A DNA stretch of 64,000 nt from Poindextera sp035604135 (GTDB lineage: Bacteria > Pseudomonadota > Alphaproteobacteria > Caulobacterales > Caulobacteraceae). Under the pieces are notes generated by a model that was given only the letters and a program-made list of their open reading frames with translations, was not told where the DNA came from and did no database searches. Numbering within the stretch: the stretch's first letter is position 1; each line of letters begins with the position of its first letter. The stretch covers positions 1 through 64,000 of the forward strand of contig DATNJB010000006.1 of assembly GCA_035604135.1 (NCBI GenBank), in the 5' to 3' direction. Shown here in pieces: positions 57,349 to 64,000 of the stretch. The translations under genes and the position numbers were made by a program.

Positions 57349-58695
57349 ATGCCCGCCCGCGCCGCTGTCATCCTGGCCGCCGGCCAGGGCACGCGGATGA
57401 AGTCGGCGAGACCCAAGGTGCTGCACACCGTCGGCGGCAAGCCGATGCTGGACTGGGTCATCGACGCAACGGAAGCCGCGGGCGCCGAGCGCATTGTCGT
57501 CGTGGTCGGCAAGGACGCGGCCGAAGTGGAAGCACACGTCACCGCACGTCTCGGCCCCGGCCACACCACCGTCCAGGATCCGCCGCTCGGCACCGGCCAT
57601 GCCGTGCTCGCGGCCAAGGACGCGCTCGCCGGCTTCGAGGGCGAGGTGCTGGTCGCCTGTGGCGACGGGCCGGCGCTCAGCACAGACGAGATCGAGCTCC
57701 TGTTCGGCCTCTTGCGGAAGGGCGCCGATCAGGCGGTCATGGGGTTCGAGACGCCCGAGCCGGCGGCCTACGGACGCATGATCATGGGCGAGGACGACCA
57801 TGTGCTGCGGGTGGTCGAGGCGCGCGACGCGACGCCTGCCGAGCTCGTGATCACCGCCTGCAACGCCGCGGTGTTCGCGGCCCGGGCCAAACCGTTGTTC
57901 GACTGGCTCGCCAAGGTCACGCCGAACAACGCCAAGCACGAATACTACCTAACCGACATCGTCCGCATCGCCAACGAGGCCGGCGCCGACGTGCGCGCGG
58001 CGTTCGCGCCGAAGGAGGCTTTCATGGGGGTCAATTCGATGGCTGAGCTCGCCGAGGCGGAAGCCGCGTTCCAAGCGAAGATGCGGCGCGAGCTGATGGA
58101 CGCAGGCGTCAGCATGACCGCGCCCGAAACTGTCTTCCTGTCGGCCGATACAAGAGTCGCCGCTGGCGTGACGATCGAGCCGTTCGTGGTCTTCGCCCCC
58201 GGGGTCGAGGTCGCGGCCGGCGCGGTGATCCGCGCCTTCAGCCACCTCGAGGGCTGCACCGTGCGCGAAGGGGCGCTCGTCGGTCCCTACGCGCGCTTGC
58301 GGCCCGGCGCCGACATCGGGCCAGAGGCCCACATCGGCAACTTCGTCGAGGTGAAGAAGGTCAAGGTGGGGAAGGGGGCCAAGGCGAACCATCTCGCCTA
58401 TCTGGGCGACGGCTCGGTCGGCGCGGGCGCCAACATCGGCGCCGGGACCATCTTCTGCAACTACGATGGCTTCGACAAATACGACACCCACGTGGGCGAG
58501 GGGGCCTTCATCGGCTCCAACTCCGCCCTGGTCGCACCGGTGACGATCGGCGACGGCGCCTACACCGGCTCCGGCTCGGTGATCACCAGTGACGTCGCGC
58601 CGGACGCGCTCGCCTTGGGCCGTGCGCGGCAGGAGGAAAAGCCCGGCTGGGCAACAGCCTTCCGCGCAAAGAAGGCGAGGGAGAAGGCTGGTTAG
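57349..58695 (+). CDS. glmU: bifunctional UDP-N-acetylglucosamine pyrophosphorylase/glucosamine-1-phosphate acetyltransferase
   Basis: The 448-residue enzyme has the N-terminal uridylyltransferase (Leu-Ala-Ala-Gly-Gln-Gly-Thr-Arg-Met, Pro-Lys-Val-Leu-His, and Gly-Asp-Gly-Pro-Ala in place of the usual Gly-Asp-Xaa-Pro). A C-terminal left-handed beta-helix acetyltransferase follows (Asn-Tyr-Asp-Gly near 370). It makes the wall and LPS precursor UDP-GlcNAc. AAGGAG precedes the ATG; GCTAAATC at 57302 is a -10-like match. glmS does not follow. Confidence 0.95.
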   Translation: MPARAAVILAAGQGTRMKSARPKVLHTVGGKPMLDWVIDATEAAGAERIVVVVGKDAAEVEAHVTARLGPGHTTVQDPPLGTGHAVLAAKDALAGFEGEVLVACGDGPALSTDEIELLFGLLRKGADQAVMGFETPEPAAYGRMIMGEDDHVLRVVEARDATPAELVITACNAAVFAARAKPLFDWLAKVTPNNAKHEYYLTDIVRIANEAGADVRAAFAPKEAFMGVNSMAELAEAEAAFQAKMRRELMDAGVSMTAPETVFLSADTRVAAGVTIEPFVVFAPGVEVAAGAVIRAFSHLEGCTVREGALVGPYARLRPGADIGPEAHIGNFVEVKKVKVGKGAKANHLAYLGDGSVGAGANIGAGTIFCNYDGFDKYDTHVGEGAFIGSNSALVAPVTIGDGAYTGSGSVITSDVAPDALALGRARQEEKPGWATAFRAKKAREKAG

Positions 58696-59031
58696 GGCTG
58701 GGAGGCGCCGCAACCGGAGGCGGCCGTCCCGGGAGCGCTACCCTCCAGACCTCGCGCTAGCCCAGGGCGCTAAGCGATTTGCTGAGCGCAGCCCCGGGGC
58801 GTGGATAATGCTCGTCAATTCCGCGCGCGTTCGATTGAGAAGAGTTCCCAGTTCGGCGGGCACTGCGCTCGTCATAAGCAGACCAACACCACCACCACCA
58901 CCACCAGCTCCGAGCTGGGCGCTCTTCTCAGTCGAACGCCGCGGCGCCTTGCGCCTCGGGGCGACGACTTTGCACGCCCCCGACGCCGCTCAAGGCTCGC
59001 CACCCGGCCGCGCTTCCCGTATCTCGGATCA
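58696..59031. other. 336-base gap dominated by a long inverted repeat
   Basis: It holds the 29-base inverted repeat at 58828-58938 with an ACC microsatellite in its loop. A frame stays open through the gap into the transporter gene, but it reads as low-complexity sequence. No RNA gene is recognised. Confidence 0.5.
58828..58938 (+). repeat. 29-base imperfect inverted repeat with (ACC)6 loop
   Basis: Arms 58828-58856 and 58910-58938 match at 25 of 29 positions. Three of the four differences give G-U pairs if the plus strand is RNA, leaving one mismatch; on the minus strand they would be A-C mismatches. The 53-base loop holds six ACC copies (58888-58905). It ends about 93 bases before the transporter start. 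A structured leader or small RNA is likely. Confidence 0.7.
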
Positions 59032-60339
59032 ATGACAGTCGAGGCCGAAGCGCACGAGCGCCCCCCGATCACGCGCACGCACATCGCCGCTGCCGTCATG
59101 GGCAATGCGCTCGAGTTCTACGACTTCACCACCTACGCCCTGTTCGCGGTGCAGATCGGGCGGACCTTCTTTCCGGTCCATACGGCGTTCGAAAACCTGA
59201 TGCTGTCACTGCTGACCTTCGCGGTCGGGTTTGTCGCACGACCGATTGGAGCTGTGGTGCTCGGGGCGCTCGGGGATCGCATCGGCCGGCGCCCGGCCAT
59301 GATGCTGAGCTTCGTCCTGATGGGTGTCGGGATTGTCGGCCTGGTCCTGACGCCGTCTTACGCGCGGATCGGCGCGGCAGCTCCGGTGTTGCTCTTGATC
59401 TGCCGGTTGGTGCAGGGGTTCGCGCTCGGCGGCGAGGTCGGCCCGACGACCGCGTTCCTGATCGAGGCGGCGCCTTTGAAGCGGCGCGGATTGATCGGCT
59501 CGTGGCAGAGCGGCAGCCAGGCGCTCGCCTCGCTCGCCGGAGCGCTGATCGGTTTTGCGCTCAGCCATGTCCTTACCGCCATCCAGCTTGAGCATTTCGG
59601 CTGGCGGATCGCATTTGCGGTCGGGGCGGTCGTCCTGCCGTTCGGCCTGATCGTGCGGCGGACGCTGCCCGAGACGTTGCACGACCGCGAAGTCACGCAG
59701 AGCATCCATCCGACGGCGCACGGCCCGCTCAGCCACGCCCGGCCCATCCTGCTTGGGCTGGCCATGATCATGAGCTTCACCACCTCGACCTATCTGCTGC
59801 TCTACATGACGACCTACGCCTCCCAGACCCTGCACATGTCGCAGGGGGCGTCGTTCGGGGCGACGGTGGCGAACGGGGCGACCGGGCTGATCTTTGCCCT
59901 GCTGGGCGGCGCGCTCTCAGACCGCTTCGGCCGAAAACCGGTTATGCTGACGGCGCGCACCCTCTTCCTGGCTGTGACCTTTCCCGCCTTCCTCCTGATC
60001 GTCCACAATCGCGACGCGCTCACTCTGTTCGCGGCGACGGGGCTGATGGGCGCGTTGAGTTCCACCAGCGTCGGCGTTGCGCTGGTGGCGATCACCGAGT
60101 CGCTGCGCAAGGACGTGCGCAGCACGGGCCTGGCGATCGTGTATGCGATCGCGGTTGCGGTGTTTGGCGGCGTCGCCCAGCCCCTGGTGACATGGATGAT
60201 CAAGGCCACCGGCAGTCCGATGGCCCCGGCCTGGTACATGATGGCGGCCGCCGTGGTCGGGATCATCGCTATGGCGTTGATGAAGGAAACGAGGCCCGAC
60301 AGGATCGACGAGCCGGTCGCCTTGATCCAAACCGCCTAG
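59032..60339 (+). CDS. MHS-family (metabolite:H+ symporter) major-facilitator transporter
   Basis: The 435-residue protein has twelve membrane helices. Its N-terminus (Val-Met-Gly-Asn-Ala-Leu-Glu-Phe-Tyr-Asp-Phe) and the loops Gly-Asp-Arg-Ile-Gly-Arg-Arg and Ser-Asp-Arg-Phe-Gly-Arg-Lys-Pro are typical of citrate/dicarboxylate MHS transporters. Glu-Val-Gly-Pro-Thr-Thr-Ala-Phe-Leu in helix 5 supports it. ATG at 59032. Substrate not known. Confidence 0.87.
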   Translation: MTVEAEAHERPPITRTHIAAAVMGNALEFYDFTTYALFAVQIGRTFFPVHTAFENLMLSLLTFAVGFVARPIGAVVLGALGDRIGRRPAMMLSFVLMGVGIVGLVLTPSYARIGAAAPVLLLICRLVQGFALGGEVGPTTAFLIEAAPLKRRGLIGSWQSGSQALASLAGALIGFALSHVLTAIQLEHFGWRIAFAVGAVVLPFGLIVRRTLPETLHDREVTQSIHPTAHGPLSHARPILLGLAMIMSFTTSTYLLLYMTTYASQTLHMSQGASFGATVANGATGLIFALLGGALSDRFGRKPVMLTARTLFLAVTFPAFLLIVHNRDALTLFAATGLMGALSSTSVGVALVAITESLRKDVRSTGLAIVYAIAVAVFGGVAQPLVTWMIKATGSPMAPAWYMMAAAVVGIIAMALMKETRPDRIDEPVALIQTA

Positions 60340-60373
60340 AAGCCGGCGGCGGCGTAGCCTATCTGCTAAGCCC

Positions 60374-61087
60374 ATGAACGCCGATGAGTCCAAGCGGGCG
60401 GCCGCCGAGGCCGCGGCCGAGTTGGTTGCGCCGGGCATGACCGTTGGCCTCGGCTCGGGCTCGACCGCCGCCCACTTCGTGCGCGCCCTGGCCGCGCGGC
60501 GGTTGGACATCCAGGGCGTGCCCACCTCGGAAGCAACCGCGGCGCTGGCGCGCGGCCTCGGTCTGGCGCTGGTCGACCTCGACGAAGCCGGGACCATCGA
60601 CCTGACCGTCGACGGCGCCGACGAGATCGGTCCGGGCCTCTCCCTGATCAAGGGCGCGGGCGGGGCGCTCTTGCGCGAGAAGCTGGTCTGGGAAGCCTCG
60701 CGCCGCTGCGTCGTCATCGCCGACGCGTCCAAGCTCTCGTCGCAGCTGGGCGCCGTTTTTCCGCTGCCGATCGAGGTCGTCGGCTTCGGCCACACCACCA
60801 CGCTCGGGCGCATCATCGCCGGCCTGGCCGACTGCGGAATCGTGACCACGCCGCGCCTGCGCCGCAAGGACGGCATCCTCGTGCTCACCGATAGCGGCAA
60901 CCTTATCTACGATGCACCTTGCGGCGCGATCCTCGACCCGCCCGCCGTCGAGGCGGCGCTCAAGAGCATCACCGGCGTCGTCGAGCACGGCCTCTTCCTC
61001 GGCCTCGCCCGCGAAGCCCTCATCGGCTCGGACGGCGGCGTCGAGCGGCTCTCGCCCCGTGACCTGATGGAGCCTCCCTATGGCTGA
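60374..61087 (+). CDS. rpiA: ribose-5-phosphate isomerase A
   Basis: The 237-residue enzyme shows Gly-Leu-Gly-Ser-Gly-Ser-Thr-Ala, Thr-Val-Asp-Gly-Ala-Asp-Glu-Ile, and Lys-Gly-Ala-Gly-Gly-Ala-Leu-Leu-Arg-Glu-Lys. It interconverts ribose- and ribulose-5-phosphate. gor starts inside its last codons (8-base overlap), so both are made together; NADPH from the pentose-phosphate route would feed Gor. Confidence 0.95.
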   Translation: MNADESKRAAAEAAAELVAPGMTVGLGSGSTAAHFVRALAARRLDIQGVPTSEATAALARGLGLALVDLDEAGTIDLTVDGADEIGPGLSLIKGAGGALLREKLVWEASRRCVVIADASKLSSQLGAVFPLPIEVVGFGHTTTLGRIIAGLADCGIVTTPRLRRKDGILVLTDSGNLIYDAPCGAILDPPAVEAALKSITGVVEHGLFLGLAREALIGSDGGVERLSPRDLMEPPYG

Positions 61088-62471
61088 GTACGACTGCGAC
61101 CTGTTCGTCATCGGGGCCGGCTCCGGCGGGGTGCGCGCCGCCCGGCTCGCGGCCATGACCGGCGCGCGCGTGCTGGTCGCCGAGGAGTACCGCGTCGGCG
61201 GCACCTGCGTGATCCGCGGCTGCGTGCCGAAGAAGCTGATGGTCTACGCCTCGGCGTTCAAGCGCGATTTCGAGATCGCCAAGGGCTTCGGCTGGACCAA
61301 GTGCGAGACCGCGTTCGACTGGAGAGCTTTCCTCGTTGCCAAGGACGCCGAAATCGCACGCCTTTCAGGCATTTACACGGCAAACCTGAACAACGCGGGC
61401 GCTGACATCCTCTACGGAACCGCGTGCTTCGTCGACCCCCACACTCTGGAGGTGACGGGCGAAGGCAAGCCGCGCCGATACACCGCTGAGAAGGTGCTGA
61501 TCGCCGCGGGCGATCGCCCCAGCCTGCCGGACCTGCCCGGCATCGAGCACGTGATCACGTCGGAGGAGGCCTTCCACCTGCCGGAGCTGCCGAAGCGGAT
61601 GGTGATCGTCGGCGGCGGCTACATCGCCGTCGAGTTCGCCTGCATCTTCCACGGCATGGGCGTCGACGTGACGCTGGTCTACCGCGGCCCGAACATCCTG
61701 CGCGGCTTCGACGAGGACGTGCGCGCGCACTTGGCCGACGAGCTTCGTCTGCGCGGCGTCAAGATCCAGCTGGCCTGCGTGCATGAGCGGATCGAGAAGC
61801 GCGCCGATGGCGTGCTCGTCAGCCACCTCACCGAGGGCCTGAAGCTGGAATCCGAGATCGTGATGTTCGCCACCGGCCGCGAGCCGCACGTCAAGACGCT
61901 GGGGCTGGAGAAGGCGGGCGTGAAGTTGAACGACAAGGGCGCGATCGCGGTCGACGAATACTCGCGCACCAGCGTCCCGCACATATGGGCGGTGGGCGAC
62001 ATCACCGATCGGATGCCGCTGACCCCGGTCGCCATCCGCGAGGCGCAGGCGTTCGCCGAGACCGAGTTCTACTCAAAGCCGATGAAGTTCGATCACGCCG
62101 ACGTGCCAACCGCAGTCTTTTCCCAACCGCCGGTAGGCGTCGTCGGCCTGACCGAGGGCGAGGCGCGCCACGTTCACCGCGAGGTCGACATCTACCTCAC
62201 GCGCTTCCGTCCCATGCGCACGGGCTTCGTCGGCGGCGACGAGCGGATGCTGATGAAGCTCGTCGTGGCGCGTGCGACGAATAAGATCGTCGGCTGTCAC
62301 ATCGTCGGCGCCGACGCGCCGGAGATGATCCAGATGGCGGCCATCGCCGTCAAAGCCAGCCTCACCAAGACCCAATGGGACGAAACCTGCGCGCTCCACC
62401 CCACCGCGGCCGAGGAGCTGGTGACGATGCACGAGAAGTACGTGCCCCAGGAGCTGGCGGCGGCGGAGTAG
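61080..62471 (+). CDS. gor: glutathione-disulfide reductase
   Basis: The 463-residue flavoenzyme has the FAD site Gly-Ala-Gly-Ser-Gly-Gly, the redox pair in Gly-Gly-Thr-Cys-Val-Ile-Arg-Gly-Cys-Val-Pro-Lys-Lys, an NADPH-type Gly-Gly-Gly-Tyr-Ile-Ala, and the C-terminal His in Leu-His-Pro-Thr-Ala-Ala-Glu-Glu. Length is normal. It keeps glutathione reduced. Confidence 0.93.
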   Translation: MAEYDCDLFVIGAGSGGVRAARLAAMTGARVLVAEEYRVGGTCVIRGCVPKKLMVYASAFKRDFEIAKGFGWTKCETAFDWRAFLVAKDAEIARLSGIYTANLNNAGADILYGTACFVDPHTLEVTGEGKPRRYTAEKVLIAAGDRPSLPDLPGIEHVITSEEAFHLPELPKRMVIVGGGYIAVEFACIFHGMGVDVTLVYRGPNILRGFDEDVRAHLADELRLRGVKIQLACVHERIEKRADGVLVSHLTEGLKLESEIVMFATGREPHVKTLGLEKAGVKLNDKGAIAVDEYSRTSVPHIWAVGDITDRMPLTPVAIREAQAFAETEFYSKPMKFDHADVPTAVFSQPPVGVVGLTEGEARHVHREVDIYLTRFRPMRTGFVGGDERMLMKLVVARATNKIVGCHIVGADAPEMIQMAAIAVKASLTKTQWDETCALHPTAAEELVTMHEKYVPQELAAAE

Positions 62472-62546
62472 CCTCCTGCCGGAGAAGCCGAGTCGCCATC
62501 CGCGCCGCGAGGGTCGGTCTGGCGGGCTGAACCCCGCCGCTCCGCT

Positions 62547-62575
62547 TTGCCTTGCGGCGCCCCATGGTCTAAAAG
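62547..62575 (+). promoter_or_regulatory. possible promoter of the DAHP synthase gene
   Basis: TTGCCTT, 14 bases, TCTAAAAG. A GGCGGG/CCCGCC hairpin just before it (62521-62538) may end gor transcripts. Confidence 0.35.
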
Positions 62576-62602
62576 CGCGCCCTTCGCGAGGAGCCGTAAG
62601 AC

Positions 62603-63985
62603 GTGACCGACCGCTGGACGCCGTCGTCCTGGAGGGAGAAGCCCGCCAAGCAGATTCCGACCGATTATCCGGACCCGGAAGCGCTGGCGCGCGTGGAGAC
62701 CGAGCTTCGTCGCATGCCGCCCTTGGTGTTCGCGGGCGAGGCGAGGCGGCTCAAGACGCTTCTCGGCGACGTCGCGGCGGGGCGCGCCTTCCTGCTGCAG
62801 GGGGGCGACTGCGCGGAGAGCTTCAAGGAGTTCGCCGCCGACAACATCCGCGACACCTTCCGCCTCATCCTGCAGATGGCGGTGGTGCTGACCTTCGCCG
62901 GCGGCAAGCCGGTTGTGAAAGTCGGCCGCATGGCTGGCCAGTTCGCCAAGCCGCGCTCAGAGACCACAGAGACCGTGGGCGGCCTGACGCTGCCCTCCTA
63001 CCGCGGCGACAACATCAACGGCATGGAGTTCGATGCCGCGTCGCGCATCCCGGACCCCGAGCGGCTCTTGAAGGCCTACGCTCAGTCCTCGGCGACGCTG
63101 AACCTGCTGCGCGCCTTCGCCGGCGGCGGCTATGCTGACCTCTACAACATCCACCGCTGGACGCTGAGCTTCGTCGCCGACAGCCCGCAGGCGGCGCGCT
63201 ACCGCGAACTGTCCGACAAGATCAGCGAGGCGCTGACCTTCATGGCGGCGATCGGCGTCACGCCCGAGAGCCAGCCGGACCTGCACCGCGTCGAGTTCTT
63301 CACTGCCCACGAGGGCCTGCTGCTCGGGTACGAGGAGGCGCTGACCCGCATCGATTCCACCTCGGGCGACTGGTATGACGTCTCGGCCCATCTGCTCTGG
63401 ATCGGCGAGCGCACGCGCCAGCTCGACGGGGCGCATGTCGAATACATGCGCGGCATCAAGAACCCGATCGGGCTCAAGGTCGGCCCGACGGTCGAGCCTG
63501 ACGAGCTGATGCGCCTGATCGATGTGCTCAATCCAGCCAACGAGCCCGGCCGACTCACCCTCTACGGCCGCTTCGGGGCCGACAGGATCGCTGAACGCCT
63601 GCCGCCGCTGATGGACGCAACGCGCCGCGATGGCCGCCAGGTGGTGTGGGCGATCGACCCAATGCACGGCAACACGCTGAAGGCAAACAACGGATATAAA
63701 ACAAGACCTTTTGACCGTATCCTCTCTGAGGTCCGCAGCTTCATTCAGATCGCCGAGGCCGAGGGCGTGCACCCCGGCGGCCTGCATCTGGAGATGACAG
63801 GGCAGAACGTGACCGAGTGCACCGGCGGCGCTCGCGCTCTCGCCGAGGGCGACCTCGGCGACCGCTACCACACCCACTGTGACCCCAGGCTGAACGCCGA
63901 GCAGTCGCTCGAGCTCGCCTTCCTGGTCGCCGAGCGGCTGAAGGCCGAGCGCGTGAGCGACTTCCACCCGCAAGCCGCCGAATAG
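62603..63985 (+). CDS. class II 3-deoxy-7-phosphoheptulonate synthase
   Basis: The 460-residue enzyme is of the plant-type (class II) DAHP synthase family: Trp-Thr-Pro-Ser-Ser-Trp-Arg at the start, Gly-Gly-Asp-Cys-Ala-Glu-Ser-Phe with the metal Cys, Lys-Val-Gly-Arg-Met-Ala-Gly-Gln-Phe-Ala-Lys-Pro-Arg, and His-Leu-Glu-Met-Thr-Gly-Gln-Asn-Val-Thr-Glu-Cys. It makes the first shikimate-pathway intermediate. GTG start with GAGGAG upstream. It is the last gene in the window and complete. Confidence 0.95.
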   Translation: MTDRWTPSSWREKPAKQIPTDYPDPEALARVETELRRMPPLVFAGEARRLKTLLGDVAAGRAFLLQGGDCAESFKEFAADNIRDTFRLILQMAVVLTFAGGKPVVKVGRMAGQFAKPRSETTETVGGLTLPSYRGDNINGMEFDAASRIPDPERLLKAYAQSSATLNLLRAFAGGGYADLYNIHRWTLSFVADSPQAARYRELSDKISEALTFMAAIGVTPESQPDLHRVEFFTAHEGLLLGYEEALTRIDSTSGDWYDVSAHLLWIGERTRQLDGAHVEYMRGIKNPIGLKVGPTVEPDELMRLIDVLNPANEPGRLTLYGRFGADRIAERLPPLMDATRRDGRQVVWAIDPMHGNTLKANNGYKTRPFDRILSEVRSFIQIAEAEGVHPGGLHLEMTGQNVTECTGGARALAEGDLGDRYHTHCDPRLNAEQSLELAFLVAERLKAERVSDFHPQAAE

Positions 63986-64000
63986 GTCCTCGGGGCGTCC

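Noticed and set aside
58801..59031. Threonine-rich leader peptide (attenuator) before the transporter
   Set aside because: One frame reads six Thr codons, but it has no stop before the transporter and the downstream arm has no T run. The run results from the ACC repeat.
1..64000. CRISPR arrays, rRNA genes, transposase genes
   Set aside because: No regularly spaced repeats, no rRNA sequence and no transposase or integrase frame were recognised.

Overview
The window is a GC-rich stretch of an alphaproteobacterial chromosome, most like a Caulobacterales member (Caulobacter or Phenylobacterium type). The signs are a stand-alone motB, a MucR-family regulator, C4-pathway hemA with a cysteine-poor hemB, the glyA-nrdR-nusB-thiL neighbourhood, the SPOR-nagZ-scpA-scpB operon and class II DAHP synthase. 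Several likely promoters fit a TTG-N4, 12 to 15 bases, GCTA-N4 layout, as described for Caulobacter housekeeping promoters. This assignment is inferred from gene content and protein character; no database search was done.

Layout. 0-4.5 kb: the end of a fliK-like gene, an FhlB-like export-switch protein, bpt, motB and a beta-hydroxyacid dehydrogenase. 4.5-14 kb: haem genes (hemB, hemA) around a valine-degradation set (acyl-CoA dehydrogenase, 3-hydroxyisobutyryl-CoA hydrolase, mmsB, with an exported methyltransferase between), then mucR and glyA. 14-31 kb: nrdR, nusB, thiL, ilvD, xth, an M3 peptidase, a SPOUT methyltransferase, a BT1-like transporter, an ErpA-type A protein and dgt. 31-36 kb: SPOR-nagZ-scpA-scpB, an aspartyl hydroxylase and a YjbR-like protein.

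36-42 kb: the tRNA-Trp-secE-nusG-rplK-rplA-rplJ-rplL locus, interrupted by foreign-looking genes. A GxxExxY gene lies between near-perfect 28-base inverted repeats, an esterase is antisense upstream of rplK, and a GNAT gene is antisense between rplA and rplJ. rpoB and rpoC do not follow rplL.

45-52 kb: the most unusual part. Three tandem genes encode TIR, TolB-like and TPR regions; the outermost is a pseudogene. An APH-fold kinase gene lies beside them, and all four genes carry the same promoter-like element with identical spacing. A second GNAT gene and tRNA-Val(CAC) close this region. 53-56 kb: amtB, a fused PP2C phosphatase/Ser-Thr kinase and a small lipoprotein. 56-64 kb: gph, glmU, a long inverted repeat upstream of an MHS-type transporter, rpiA, gor and the class II DAHP synthase gene.

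Links between genes: GlyA makes the glycine that HemA uses, and HemB takes the next haem step. The three valine enzymes act in succession from isobutyryl-CoA. SecE, NusG and the four ribosomal proteins serve secretion, transcription and translation. The best candidates for undescribed biology are the TIR/TolB/TPR array with its shared promoter, and the inverted-repeat cassette with a nuclease-like gene inside the nusG-rplK interval.
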